Part shown: in pieces, positions 54,120-62,900 of the stretch
Layout of the letters: every line of letters starts with the position of its first letter
Position numbering within the stretch: the first letter of the stretch is position 1
From: DATBRC01 sp036560485
GTDB taxonomy: Bacteria; Pseudomonadota; Gammaproteobacteria; Burkholderiales; Burkholderiaceae_D
Reading direction: 5' to 3'
Length of the DNA: 64,000 bases
Assembly: GCA_036560485.1 (NCBI GenBank)
Contig: DATBRC010000041.1
Span: 32,569-96,568, forward strand
Notes under the pieces: model-generated
Told to the model about the DNA's origin: nothing
Database searches by the model: none
Seen by the model: only the letters and a program-made list of their open reading frames with translations
Program-made: the position numbers and the translations under genes

Positions 54120-54249
54120 CGACCGCAAGGCCATAAGATGCAGGACTTCGCTTATTGACGCTACTACTGTTTGTATATGATCAACATACTGCGCCACAAG
54201 ATGTACTATTTTTCAATAGAGGATAACGATATACATCGATAGGCCATAA

Positions 54250-55482
54250 ATGGACGAGCAAGCACAGCAAGTACAACTAATCCGAATACGCCGAATCGCA
54301 ACCGGCCTGCTGGTACTAATGACAATCATCTTTGTCATTACAAAATTTCTTGAACCGCGTTACCCCTATTTAGCCTTCATCCGAGCATTCACCGAAGCAG
54401 CGATGATCGGCGCACTGGCCGACTGGTTTGCCGTCACCGCCCTTTTCAAACAACCATTCGGCTTGCCCATCCCTCACACTGCAATCATCCAAAGAAACAA
54501 AGACCGGATCGGCGAAGGGATTGCCAATTTCCTGGAAAACAATTTCATGACGCGTGAAGTCATGACGGAGGAATTCCGGCAAATTGATTTTTCCGGTTCT
54601 GCCGTGACATGGCTTGACCGTCCTGAAAACAGTCGCGCCCTTACCAAACAAATCGTCAGCGGGATACCAGCTGTATTGCGCATGACAGAAGATAACGATG
54701 TCAGTGACTTCATGCAACAGCGCTTGAAAGAAGGATTGGCCAATGTGCGATTCGCGCCGTTTCTGGCTGAGATGTTGTCGGTGCTGGTTGCCGATCAAAT
54801 GCACCAGGAACTGTTCGACCATCTGGTTGAAATGGTGGCGACTGCGTTGGAACGCAATCGTCCGTATATCAGGCAGCGCGTTCACGACAGGAGTCCGATA
54901 TGGATTCCCAAAGCGGTGGACGAGATGTTTGTCCAAAAGCTGGTATCGGAAGTCCAGATGGTGCTGAGCGAAATGCAGGACGAAAATAGCGAATGGCGTG
55001 ACCGTTTTCAGCAAGCAGTCGAGAACCTGATCGAGAATTTACGCAACGATCCTCAATATGAAGAGAAAATTGCTTCAGTCGTACATGCAACGCTGAACCA
55101 TCCGTTGTTCCGCGAGTATACGACTCGCGTGTGGAACGATGTCAAGGATCGGTTGTTGGCCGATGCCGATTCGGAAGATTCGGTTGCCATCGCCAGGCTG
55201 GATCAAATCATCCGCGCCTTCAGCCATGCACTGGAACAGAACACAGCCGTGCGCGACAAGTTGAACAACTGGATACAAAGCTTTGCCATTGAAACCGTTG
55301 TCCAGCGGCGCGGCTTCATCGCTGGTTTGGTTGAGCGTGTTATCCAACGATGGGACGGTGACACGCTGGCGCGCAAATTCGAGATTTATATCGGCAAGGA
55401 TCTGCAATACATCCGCATCAATGGCACGCTGGTCGGTGGCCTGGTAGGTTTGCTGCTGTATGTCTTCTCGCTCTTTTTGTAA
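54250..55482 (+). CDS. DUF445 domain-containing membrane protein
   Basis: A 410-residue protein with an N-terminal helix (about 15-32), a conserved segment EAAMIGALADWFAVTALFK (50-68) and IPHTAIIQRNKDRIGEGIANF, which identify DUF445 (YjiN). The long helical middle is presumably cytoplasmic and the C-terminal helix (VGGLVGLLLYVFSLFL) re-enters the membrane. Function unknown. Stands alone between the collagen-like gene and the arsR unit. Confidence 0.92.
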   Translation: MDEQAQQVQLIRIRRIATGLLVLMTIIFVITKFLEPRYPYLAFIRAFTEAAMIGALADWFAVTALFKQPFGLPIPHTAIIQRNKDRIGEGIANFLENNFMTREVMTEEFRQIDFSGSAVTWLDRPENSRALTKQIVSGIPAVLRMTEDNDVSDFMQQRLKEGLANVRFAPFLAEMLSVLVADQMHQELFDHLVEMVATALERNRPYIRQRVHDRSPIWIPKAVDEMFVQKLVSEVQMVLSEMQDENSEWRDRFQQAVENLIENLRNDPQYEEKIASVVHATLNHPLFREYTTRVWNDVKDRLLADADSEDSVAIARLDQIIRAFSHALEQNTAVRDKLNNWIQSFAIETVVQRRGFIAGLVERVIQRWDGDTLARKFEIYIGKDLQYIRINGTLVGGLVGLLLYVFSLFL

Positions 55483-55534
55483 CACCTGGCTTTTTTCCTT
55501 ACCGCAAGCCTACTACTTCATTAAATAAAAATCC

Positions 55535-55575
55535 TTGACAAAAATCGGCGCGCGTCTTATTTTACCAACTGGTTA
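55535..55575 (+). promoter_or_regulatory. Promoter and overlapping palindromic operator of the arsR-AHSA1 unit
   Basis: -35 TTGACA (55535-55540), 17-base spacer, -10 TATTTT (55558-55563). A near-perfect palindrome TTACCA-AC-TGGTTA (55562-55575) overlaps the end of the -10 and covers the expected start. Probably the operator of the ArsR protein encoded just downstream. Confidence 0.75.
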
Positions 55576-55595
55576 AATAATACGAGTTGCCAAAA

Positions 55596-55961
55596 ATGTC
55601 TGCCGATCACCTCAGTGCTACGTTTGCCGCACTAGCCGACCCGACGCGGCGTGCAATTCTTGCGCGTCTTGTCCACGGCGAGACATCCGTCACGGAACTT
55701 GCGGAGCCATTCGAGATGAGCCTGCCCGCCGTCACCAAGCACCTGAAAGTGCTGGAGCGCGCCGGACTGATCACGCGTGGCCGCGAAGCGCAATGGCGGC
55801 CTTGCCAATTGAAAGCCAGTCCGCTCAAGGATGTGGCCGATTGGGTGGAACACTATCGCTCGTTCTGGGAACAAAGCCTCGACCGTTTGGATGACTATTT
55901 GCAGGAACTACAAAGAAAGGAAAAAAAACATGGACGCACCAAAAAGCAAAGCGGCAAGTAG
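55596..55961 (+). CDS. ArsR family winged-helix regulator
   Basis: A 121-residue HTH protein starting at the ATG 55596 (MSADHLSATFAALADPTRR); an upstream in-frame TTG adds three residues. The recognition helix is LPAVTKHLKVLERAGL. It lacks the usual metal-binding ELCVCDL cysteines, so it belongs to the non-metal ArsR branch that pairs with SRPBCC proteins. It overlaps the next gene by 32 bases. It likely represses itself through the palindrome at 55562-55575. Confidence 0.92.
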   Translation: MSADHLSATFAALADPTRRAILARLVHGETSVTELAEPFEMSLPAVTKHLKVLERAGLITRGREAQWRPCQLKASPLKDVADWVEHYRSFWEQSLDRLDDYLQELQRKEKKHGRTKKQSGK

Positions 55962-56913
55962 TACAACAGCCGACCGCGAGATCATCATCACACGCACCTT
56001 CGACGCTCCGCGCGAGCTGGTGTGGGATGCATGGACCGATCCGGAAAAAGTCGTGAAATGGTGGGGACCGATCGGCTTCACTACGACGATTGAAGAGATG
56101 GACGTCAGACCGGGTGGCGTGTGGAAGCATGTGATGCATGGGCCGGACGGCACCAATTATCCGAACAAAAGCACTTTCACTGAAGTGGTAAAACCTGAGC
56201 GCATTGTCTACAAGCATGGCGGCGGCAAGGAAGGCGGCCCCGGCGTGAGCTTTACTGCGACGTGGCTTTTCGAGGCATTGGGTGACAAGACGCAAGTCAC
56301 GATTCATCAGATTTTCCCGACTGCAGAAGAGCGCGAGAAAGTCGTCAAAGTATTTAATGCGATCGAAGGCGGTAATCAGACATTGGAGCGTTTCAGCACA
56401 CAAGTGTCGCGCACCACTACCGGCAAGGATCGTCCCTTTGTCCTTGCGCGCGTATTCAAGGCGCCGCGCGATCTGGTGTTCAAGGCATTCACTGAACCGG
56501 ATCGCATGATGCACTGGTGGGGTCCGAAAGGTTTCAAGGTTTTGAAAGCGAGCATGGATCTGCGGCTTGGCGGCACCTATCTCTACGGCATGGCTGCACC
56601 GGATGGCAGCAGCATGTGGGGCAAGTTCGTTTTTCGTGAAATCGTCGCGCCTGAAAAACTGGTTTTCATGAATTCGTTTTCAGACGAGGCAGGCGGCATC
56701 ACACGCCATCCGATGAGCCCGACCTGGCCGCTTGAACTGCTGTCGACCATTACGTTTGACGAGCATCCTGACGGAACCCTGTTGACGATACGCTGGGAGA
56801 CACTGCCGACCGCGACAGAGGAAGAACGTGCAACGTTCAATGCCGGCCATATCAGCATGAACCAGGGCTGGGGTGGTACGATGGAGCAGCTGGAAGCTTA
56901 TTTGCGTTCTTGA
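55930..56913 (+). CDS. Tandem AHSA1/SRPBCC-domain protein
   Basis: A 327-residue protein with two similar SRPBCC (AHSA1-type) domains, about residues 15-150 (ITRTFDAPRELVWDAWTDP) and 162-325 (LARVFKAPRDLVFKAFTEP). Each ends with a helix that shapes a hydrophobic cavity. The ATG at 55930 follows AAAGGAA and overlaps the ArsR gene. Most relatives have one domain; the duplicated form is less common. The ligand is unknown. Co-transcribed with the ArsR repressor. Confidence 0.9.
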   Translation: MDAPKSKAASSTTADREIIITRTFDAPRELVWDAWTDPEKVVKWWGPIGFTTTIEEMDVRPGGVWKHVMHGPDGTNYPNKSTFTEVVKPERIVYKHGGGKEGGPGVSFTATWLFEALGDKTQVTIHQIFPTAEEREKVVKVFNAIEGGNQTLERFSTQVSRTTTGKDRPFVLARVFKAPRDLVFKAFTEPDRMMHWWGPKGFKVLKASMDLRLGGTYLYGMAAPDGSSMWGKFVFREIVAPEKLVFMNSFSDEAGGITRHPMSPTWPLELLSTITFDEHPDGTLLTIRWETLPTATEEERATFNAGHISMNQGWGGTMEQLEAYLRS

Positions 56914-56920
56914 TTTATGT

Positions 56921-56957
56921 GAGGGGAAACTGATGGTGATGACATCAATTTCCCCTC
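56921..56957. terminator. Hairpin between convergent genes
   Basis: GAGGGGAAA-TGATG pairs with CATCA-TTTCCCCTC (56921-56957). It has no T-tract, so its use as a terminator is uncertain. Confidence 0.45.
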
Positions 56958-56988
56958 ATATCCGGCAAACCAGCTGCATAAAGAAATG

Positions 56989-58251
56989 TCAGCCGAATTT
57001 CCTTGCCGCATCCAGAGCCAAACCCACGCCGATACTGCCAAACAGATCACCTTCGACGCGACGCGCTTCAGGCAGCAATGCAGAGATCCGTTCACGCAAT
57101 AACGGCACGCCGCTCGAACCACCTGTAAAGAATATGGTCTCCACTTTCCCTGCAACGATGTTCGCATCGCGCAGCAAATCCGTCACTGTTTTTTCAATCG
57201 ATGTAACCAAATGCGATACGGCGTCATCGAATGCGGAACGATGCAAGGTCAAATTCTCGGCAGGAACCAGCCGATCAAGATTCAGTTGCGTTTCCTGAGA
57301 ATCGGACAATGCAATCTTGCCCTCTTCTACCCGTAGTGCAAGCCAATGGCCGGACCGATCTTTAATCAAATTCTGCAATCGGTCGAGCTTGTCGCGCTCC
57401 ATCGCATCGCGGACAATATCCTGTAATTGACACTCGGCTTTCTGTCCGTAGGCAAAATTGATCGTATGCCAGGTCGCCAGATTGAAGTAATAACTGGACG
57501 GCACTTCGATATTATTTTTCAAGCGGCTGCCCAAACCCAACAATGGCATCACACTGGACAGGCTGAGATATTTATCGAAATCGGTTCCGCCGATATGCAC
57601 GCCGCCGGTCGCCAGAATGTCTGCACGGCGATCCAATTTTTTTGCGTGTTCCGGAGACAGACGCACCAGAGTAAAGTCGGATGTACCGCCGCCAACGTCG
57701 ACCACCAGCACCAATTCTTCGTGATCGATTTGCGATTCATAATCGAATGCAGCTGCAATCGGCTCATACTGAAATGCGACTTCCTTGTAGCCGACTGCGT
57801 ACGCAATATCTTCCAGCGTGTCTTCTGCCAGCATGTCGGCATCGGTATCGTCATCAATAAAATGTACGGGACGCCCGAAAACGGCTTGTTCAAATTCGCG
57901 TCCGGCTGATTGTTCCGCGCGATGTTTAAGCTCGCCTATGAATTGCGTCAGCAATTCCCGATACGGCAATGCACGCCCCATTACTTCTGTTTGACCATCA
58001 ATCAGACTGGTGCCCAACAAGCTCTTCAACGAGCGCATCAGACGGCCTTCATATCCTTCCAGATAATCAGCCAGCGCAGCACGTCCGTATTTGATTTCGT
58101 CTTCGTCTGCATTAAAAAAAACGACCGATGGCAAAGTCAGTTTGCCGTCTTCCAATTTCAATAATGCGGATTGGCCCGCCCTGCTCCAACCCACCGTGGA
58201 ATTGGAGGTGCCGAAATCAACACCACAAGCAGGAATGATTTTTTTATCCAT
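56989..58251 (-). CDS. Hsp70 family protein (YegD-like)
   Basis: A 420-residue actin-like ATPase starting at MDKKIIPACGVDFGTSNS (ATG 58251). Nucleotide-binding motifs are GVDFGTSNST (phosphate 1), VVDVGGGTSDFTLV (phosphate 2), and FFTGGSSGVPLLR (adenosine). The length and absence of a C-terminal substrate-binding domain fit YegD, an Hsp70 relative of unknown substrate. The ATG overlaps the EamA gene stop (TGATG), so translation is coupled. Confidence 0.9.
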   Translation of the reverse strand: MDKKIIPACGVDFGTSNSTVGWSRAGQSALLKLEDGKLTLPSVVFFNADEDEIKYGRAALADYLEGYEGRLMRSLKSLLGTSLIDGQTEVMGRALPYRELLTQFIGELKHRAEQSAGREFEQAVFGRPVHFIDDDTDADMLAEDTLEDIAYAVGYKEVAFQYEPIAAAFDYESQIDHEELVLVVDVGGGTSDFTLVRLSPEHAKKLDRRADILATGGVHIGGTDFDKYLSLSSVMPLLGLGSRLKNNIEVPSSYYFNLATWHTINFAYGQKAECQLQDIVRDAMERDKLDRLQNLIKDRSGHWLALRVEEGKIALSDSQETQLNLDRLVPAENLTLHRSAFDDAVSHLVTSIEKTVTDLLRDANIVAGKVETIFFTGGSSGVPLLRERISALLPEARRVEGDLFGSIGVGLALDAARKFG

Positions 58252-59150
58252 CAGCGTCGCGAAGAAAGGACAATACCGCCAACAATCAGCACGAATGCGA
58301 TCACATGATAAAGATGGGGCCATTCACCCAGAAATGCCGACGACATCAATGCCGCGAACAACGGCGTAAGATTGCTGAAGAACGCAGCAATGTTTGGCCC
58401 GACCCTCTCCACACCAGCACCCCAGCAGCGATAGGCAATCACGGCCGGGCCGATTGCGACATACAACAACGCAGCAACGACGGGCCAACTCCAGGCAATC
58501 TGCGCACCGGTAATCAACCATTCCCCTGTTGTAAATGCGCCGGACCAAACAACACCATAAACTACTTGCGCCAATAGAAAGGTGGCCCAATTCCGGCGTA
58601 TGCCATTCTGCTCAGTTGGAAATGCCAACAGCCAGCTGTAGAACGACCACGCGATAGCCGCAAGGATCATGTAAATATCGCCGGGCACCAAATGCAACGC
58701 CGCTAAACGATCCCAATCGCCGCGGCAGAGAACCAACAGTACACCTGCAATCGACATCACAGCACCAACTACCTGCTTGCGCGAAATCTTTGTGCCAAAA
58801 AACATCCAGCCGATCGCCAGCATCCACACCGGCATGCTGGCCGCAACCAATGTCACGTTGATCGGTGTCGAACTTTGCAACGCCAAATACTGAAACGAAT
58901 TATAAAGACCGATACCTAGCAATCCCAACAAGGTAAGACGTCGCCAGTGTGTCCATAAACCACTCTCTTTGCGAAAAATCGACGTTGCCATCGGCAATAA
59001 AATCACGAATGCAATCGCCCATCGTAAAAGATTCAACATCAGCGGAGGCACATCTGCATGCACCATACGGCCGACGATGGCATTGCCAGCCCATAACACA
59101 GGAGGAATAGTCAGCAGCAATGCTGTCGATGGCGTTAATTTGTGATTCAT
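58251..59150 (-). CDS. EamA/DMT family transporter
   Basis: A 299-residue protein with about 10 hydrophobic helices and two EamA repeats (about 8-140 and 155-295). The second repeat ends with SNLTPLFAALMSSAFLGE, a typical EamA motif. These export or exchange metabolites; the substrate is not predictable. It is translationally coupled to the Hsp70-like gene (TGATG). Confidence 0.92.
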   Translation of the reverse strand: MNHKLTPSTALLLTIPPVLWAGNAIVGRMVHADVPPLMLNLLRWAIAFVILLPMATSIFRKESGLWTHWRRLTLLGLLGIGLYNSFQYLALQSSTPINVTLVAASMPVWMLAIGWMFFGTKISRKQVVGAVMSIAGVLLVLCRGDWDRLAALHLVPGDIYMILAAIAWSFYSWLLAFPTEQNGIRRNWATFLLAQVVYGVVWSGAFTTGEWLITGAQIAWSWPVVAALLYVAIGPAVIAYRCWGAGVERVGPNIAAFFSNLTPLFAALMSSAFLGEWPHLYHVIAFVLIVGGIVLSSRR

Positions 59151-59263
59151 GAATTGGTCAAACGGTTTGATCGGTTACGACTGGGCGCATCAATGGATGC
59201 GAGGATAGGAGGATACCTGAATAATTTATCAGACGTAGTAATTCAACTTATTTTTGATGTGTA

Positions 59264-59304
59264 TTGCCAAAATCGACATGTTTTTTTCGATCGCGTTTTG
59301 GCAA
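59264..59304. repeat. Inverted repeat downstream of the HDWG hydrolase
   Basis: TTGCCAAAA (59264-59272) is mirrored by TTTTGGCAA (59296-59304). It ends four bases beyond the stop codon of the hydrolase gene. It may be a terminator hairpin but the loop is long. Confidence 0.45.
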
Positions 59305-59307
59305 CGT

Positions 59308-60105
59308 TTATTGCGATTCGGCTTGAGATAACCATGCCTCGACGGCTTGATTGAATTTCTCCGGCTTACCTGTCATGACCCAGTGCGAGGTATCAAAACC
59401 CAACACCTGGTTTCCTTGCTGGCTGCTTAATTGCTCGGCCCATTTCGCCGAATGAAACATGAATGGCTTTTTTGTGCCGTACACAAACAGCATGGGGCAA
59501 GAAGGAACAAATTCGACTGTTCCCTTATAGGAACCAAACGCACCAAACCATGTGATGTAATACGGATAATTCATGCAGACACTAATGTATTGGGGATCGG
59601 ATTTGCACTGAAGTACGCGTGCCATTGCCCTAGTCATTTTATCGCCCAATCGCCCTCCAATTCGCCATGCCAGTGCAAGCCAGATCTGATACGTAACTAC
59701 CATGACTTTAGCTTTTGATGGCAAGTCCTTTTGAAAAGACCGTACCTCGCCGACATCAATGCCAATTATTCTGGATACCATCGATTGATTTTGCATATAA
59801 AACTGGTAGCCAAATATACATCCCCAGTCGTGCAATATCAGGATTACTTTCTGATCGGGACTGACTTTCTCTATGATGCTTTTGAATATTTGTATGGTTT
59901 GCTGAAGTGAAAATGCCTGGCATGGCTTGTCGATATCAAAACCCGGAAGCGTAAAGCGAACGCAACGGTATTTTGTTTTAAAAAAATCGACCTGCTCGTC
60001 CCACAGGCGATACGTATCCGGCCAGCCATGGATCATGACGATTGTTTCGCTGCCCTGACCTTCAATGAAAACATCGATCCCTTCCACTTGCAATTGTTGA
60101 GACAT
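59308..60105 (-). CDS. Alpha/beta hydrolase with aspartate nucleophile (epoxide hydrolase/dehalogenase-like)
   Basis: A 265-residue hydrolase with IHGWPDTYRLW (oxyanion) and LHDWGCIFG, in which the nucleophile elbow is HDWG, giving Asp in place of Ser. This is the feature of epoxide hydrolases and haloalkane dehalogenases. The catalytic His is near GFDTSHWVMTGKP. No signal peptide is present. Substrate class is inferred only from the nucleophile. It lies 50 bases downstream of the YiiD-like thioesterase on the same strand. Confidence 0.88.
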   Translation of the reverse strand: MSQQLQVEGIDVFIEGQGSETIVMIHGWPDTYRLWDEQVDFFKTKYRCVRFTLPGFDIDKPCQAFSLQQTIQIFKSIIEKVSPDQKVILILHDWGCIFGYQFYMQNQSMVSRIIGIDVGEVRSFQKDLPSKAKVMVVTYQIWLALAWRIGGRLGDKMTRAMARVLQCKSDPQYISVCMNYPYYITWFGAFGSYKGTVEFVPSCPMLFVYGTKKPFMFHSAKWAEQLSSQQGNQVLGFDTSHWVMTGKPEKFNQAVEAWLSQAESQ

Positions 60106-60155
60106 GTTTATTTTTCCCTGATAAGTAAAATTTTAGTTTGATATTGACAGAAGAA

Positions 60156-60629
60156 TTATGCGCCATCTGCACCCAGCGCTACAAATTCCCCATCGAAGTG
60201 TCCGACAGGTTGGCCTGCGAGTTCAAGAACGCATGAGACAGTGATTCTCGCTCGACCTTTGCGCTTCAGCATGCGTGTAAACGATTCCCATGCGCCGGCA
60301 GTTTGGATAAACGATCGTACAGTGAACGTGCCTGTGATCGGCAGTTCGTAGTGCATCGTGTTGCGCTGAATGACAAGATCGCTGGAAATACCTGAAGCCT
60401 TGAGACGCGTATGCACAAGCGACCAAGCCGCCAGGATCGCAACAGCAGAGGCGCTTCCGCCAAATACCGTAGCCTGATGATTGATGTTCGGTGACAGTGG
60501 AGCGCCGAGAATGATGCCATCGAGCTGCACACTCAAGACCGAGACTTGCATGGCCTTGGATAGTGGAATGTGATCATGCAAATACTGCTCAAGCTCGTTC
60601 GGATTCAATAAATGCGTTCTGGTATCCAA
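60156..60629 (-). CDS. YiiD C-terminal-type hotdog thioesterase
   Basis: A 157-residue protein whose central GAPLSPNINHQATVFGGSASAVAILAA resembles the YiiD C-terminal thioesterase domain, a hotdog-fold CoA-binding domain. It is single domain here (YiiD also has an acetyltransferase domain). It precedes the hydrolase and follows the thiolase region on the same strand; a role in acyl-CoA metabolism is plausible but not shown. Confidence 0.85.
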   Translation of the reverse strand: MDTRTHLLNPNELEQYLHDHIPLSKAMQVSVLSVQLDGIILGAPLSPNINHQATVFGGSASAVAILAAWSLVHTRLKASGISSDLVIQRNTMHYELPITGTFTVRSFIQTAGAWESFTRMLKRKGRARITVSCVLELAGQPVGHFDGEFVALGADGA

Positions 60630-60664
60630 CTTCTTCTATCAATAAAAAGAGAGAATGCTTAGGC

Positions 60665-60705
60665 CAGTCCTGCCTGATTACCTCAATGTAAAACAGGCAG
60701 GACTG
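60665..60705 (-). terminator. Long hairpin between thiolase and thioesterase genes
   Basis: A perfect 12-bp stem (CAGTCCTGCCTG/CAGGCAGGACTG) around 17 bases. It lacks a T-tract, so termination is only possible. Confidence 0.5.
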
Positions 60706-60715
60706 ATATGGCGAA

Positions 60716-61897
60716 TTAAATCAGCTCGACTGCAATTGCCGTCGCTTCACCACCGCCAATGCACAGCGATGCAACACCTCGCTTGCCGCCAGTTGCTTTC
60801 AATCCGCCCAGCAAGCTGACAATGATGCGCGCACCCGATGCGCCGATCGGATGACCGAGCGCACAAGCACCGCCGTGTATATTGACCTTGGCATGTGGAA
60901 TATTGTGCTCTTTCATCGCAGCCATTGGCACGGCCGCAAATGCTTCGTTGATCTCGAACAGATCCACTTCGGCTGTACTCCATCCGACTTTGCTATACAG
61001 CTTCTCGATTGCACCAACGGGCGCTGTCGTAAACCATTCCGGTTCTTGCGAGTGGCGTGCATGGCCGAGTATGCGTGCAATCGGCTTGCAGCCCAATTTC
61101 TTTGCCATCGATTCACGCATCAACACGAGTGCAGCTGCACCATCGCTGTTGCCGGATGATGACGCGGCGGTAATCGTGCCATCCTTTTGAAATGCTGCCT
61201 TCAGCGTTGGAATTTTTTCCGGTTTTAATTTGAACGGCCGCTCATCCTTGTCGATGATCAGGTCACCACTCTTTGTCACGACCGTTACCGGCGCGATTTC
61301 CCATCCAAAAGAACCATCTTTGGTGGCGGCTTGTGCACGCTCAACCGATGCGATGGCAAATGCATCCTGTTGCTCGCGGGTGAACCCGTATTTCGCAGCG
61401 CATTGCTCGCCGAATGTGCCCATTGCACGACCTTTTTCATACGCATCTTCCAGACCATCGAGCATCATGTGATCGTACATCGTGTCATGACCGGCGCGAT
61501 AGCCACCACGTGCCTTGGTCAACAGATACGGTGCATTGGTCATGGATTCCATGCCGCCGGCGACAACAATTTCGTTGGTGCCGGCGATGATCGAGTCATG
61601 TGCATACATGGTTGCCTGCATTCCTGCTCCACACACTTTGGATAGCGTCACGGCGCCGGCAGAAGGTGGAATGCCTGCACGTATCGCTGCCTGCCGAGCC
61701 GGTGCCTGACCCTGCCCTGCCATCAAACAATTTCCCATGATGACATCTTGCACTTTTGCAGGATCGATTCCGGCACGTTCGACTGCGGCACGTATGGCGA
61801 CAGCGCCAAGCTCATTGGCTGACAGTGCAGAAAAATCACCTTGAAAGGCACCTAATGGAGTCCGTGCGACACCGACGATAACGACAGGATCATTCAT
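60716..61897 (-). CDS. Acetyl-CoA C-acetyltransferase (thiolase)
   Basis: A 393-residue thiolase with nucleophile C89 (SKVCGAGMQA), catalytic His in CALGHPIGASGAR and second Cys in SLCIGGGEA. It condenses or cleaves acetoacetyl-CoA. Genes of this length are annotated phaA or atoB; context does not decide. It is downstream of the small membrane protein and TetR gene and likely belongs to the same regulatory unit, through the palindrome at 62158-62175. Confidence 0.93.
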   Translation of the reverse strand: MNDPVVIVGVARTPLGAFQGDFSALSANELGAVAIRAAVERAGIDPAKVQDVIMGNCLMAGQGQAPARQAAIRAGIPPSAGAVTLSKVCGAGMQATMYAHDSIIAGTNEIVVAGGMESMTNAPYLLTKARGGYRAGHDTMYDHMMLDGLEDAYEKGRAMGTFGEQCAAKYGFTREQQDAFAIASVERAQAATKDGSFGWEIAPVTVVTKSGDLIIDKDERPFKLKPEKIPTLKAAFQKDGTITAASSSGNSDGAAALVLMRESMAKKLGCKPIARILGHARHSQEPEWFTTAPVGAIEKLYSKVGWSTAEVDLFEINEAFAAVPMAAMKEHNIPHAKVNIHGGACALGHPIGASGARIIVSLLGGLKATGGKRGVASLCIGGGEATAIAVELI

Positions 61898-61955
61898 TTT
61901 ATTCTCCGTATTAAAAGATGATGAGTAAAGTGCGATGCATTGCTATTTCAAACAT

Positions 61956-62144
61956 TTATTGATCGAGATGCTTAGTGCGATGAGATGCGCCGGTGACTGC
62001 TGAAGTAACGCTATCCATTACGCTCTCCGGCAAAAATGCATTGAAATCACGATTGCCCTTGGGTATTTGCCGCAGTAAAGAAGCGACGAAACGATAAAGT
62101 GCTGCACAAACAACTGCGCCGGCTATCAACAAAAGAGTAAACAT
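61956..62144 (-). CDS. Small membrane protein (62 aa)
   Basis: A 62-residue protein with a hydrophobic helix (FTLLLIAGAVVCAALYRFVA, about 2-21) and a polar tail. Its ATG has the Shine-Dalgarno AAAGGA and lies 13 bases after the palindrome at 62158-62175. It stands between the TetR gene and thiolase. The function is unknown. Confidence 0.82.
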   Translation of the reverse strand: MFTLLLIAGAVVCAALYRFVASLLRQIPKGNRDFNAFLPESVMDSVTSAVTGASHRTKHLDQ

Positions 62145-62157
62145 GATTCATTCCTTT

Positions 62158-62175
62158 TTCGCACATATGTGCGAA
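62158..62175. promoter_or_regulatory. Perfect 18-bp palindrome, TetR-type operator A
   Basis: TTCGCACATATGTGCGAA, abutting the small membrane protein's ribosome site and downstream of the TetR stop. Its sequence matches the site upstream of the TetR gene (62837-62854) at 15 of 18 positions. Confidence 0.85.
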
Positions 62176-62209
62176 TTTAAATTAAAAATTTTCACTACTG
62201 ACGTATCAT

Positions 62210-62827
62210 TCATGCGTGATAGTGAAAGCTGCGATAAGTAGAAATCAAACGCGCATACGCGTTTCGCATGCGCTCTTCAGTTTTTGCTTCATGCAAAAAA
62301 CGGGTGTCGTGCATGGATCCGACGATAAAACTGTAAATTTCGAATACCAGCTGCTCGGGATCTGTATCGGCGCGTAGATGCCCCTCATCAATTGCCTGCA
62401 TGACTGTGCGGCGCAAGGCTGCACGAAACCGCATCACACCTTGTCTGAGCCGATCACGTAACGGACTTGCCACATCGTCGAATTCAAACGAGCCCGCTAT
62501 ATACAGACAAGCACTGCGCGACTTGGTATTGCAGGTACGCCTGATCCAGTTTTCAAGCATGGAATTCAACCGCGGCAGTCCGCGCGGCAATGCCATGGCG
62601 GGCTGAAACACTTCAGCGGTAAAACGCCGGTCAAACTCATCCAGCACTTCCTGCTGAAGCGCTTCCAGCGAGCCCACGCGTGAGAATACCCCGCTTTTGC
62701 TCAGCTCAAGGCGCTTCGCCACTTCGCCAAGTGACAATTTTCCAATTCCATCAGTGAACGCCATCTCCAATGCCTCATCCACGATTGCGGCAAAGGTAAG
62801 TTCGCTTTTGGTAGCCAACGTATTCAT
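62210..62827 (-). CDS. TetR family transcriptional regulator
   Basis: A 205-residue regulator with an N-terminal HTH (about 20-60, IGKLSLGEVAKRLELSKSGV) and a helical C-terminal ligand domain, where LVFEIYSFIVGSMHDTRFL is family-typical. It lies upstream of a 62-residue membrane protein and a thiolase on the same strand. A palindrome 10 bases before its ATG shows autoregulation, and a matching one lies before the next gene. A fatty-acyl or other lipid-derived ligand is plausible given the thiolase, but not shown. Confidence 0.93.
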   Translation of the reverse strand: MNTLATKSELTFAAIVDEALEMAFTDGIGKLSLGEVAKRLELSKSGVFSRVGSLEALQQEVLDEFDRRFTAEVFQPAMALPRGLPRLNSMLENWIRRTCNTKSRSACLYIAGSFEFDDVASPLRDRLRQGVMRFRAALRRTVMQAIDEGHLRADTDPEQLVFEIYSFIVGSMHDTRFLHEAKTEERMRNAYARLISTYRSFHYHA

Positions 62828-62836
62828 ATCGTCAAT

Positions 62837-62854
62837 TTAGCACATGCGTGCGAA
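62837..62854. promoter_or_regulatory. TetR-type operator B, upstream of tetR
   Basis: TTAGCACATGCGTGCGAA, an imperfect copy of operator A (15 of 18 positions), 10 bases before the TetR start codon. Confidence 0.75.
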
Positions 62855-62900
62855 ATTGCAAGCCAATTAATGAGAATGCCTCAAAAATACCCAGAAAAAC

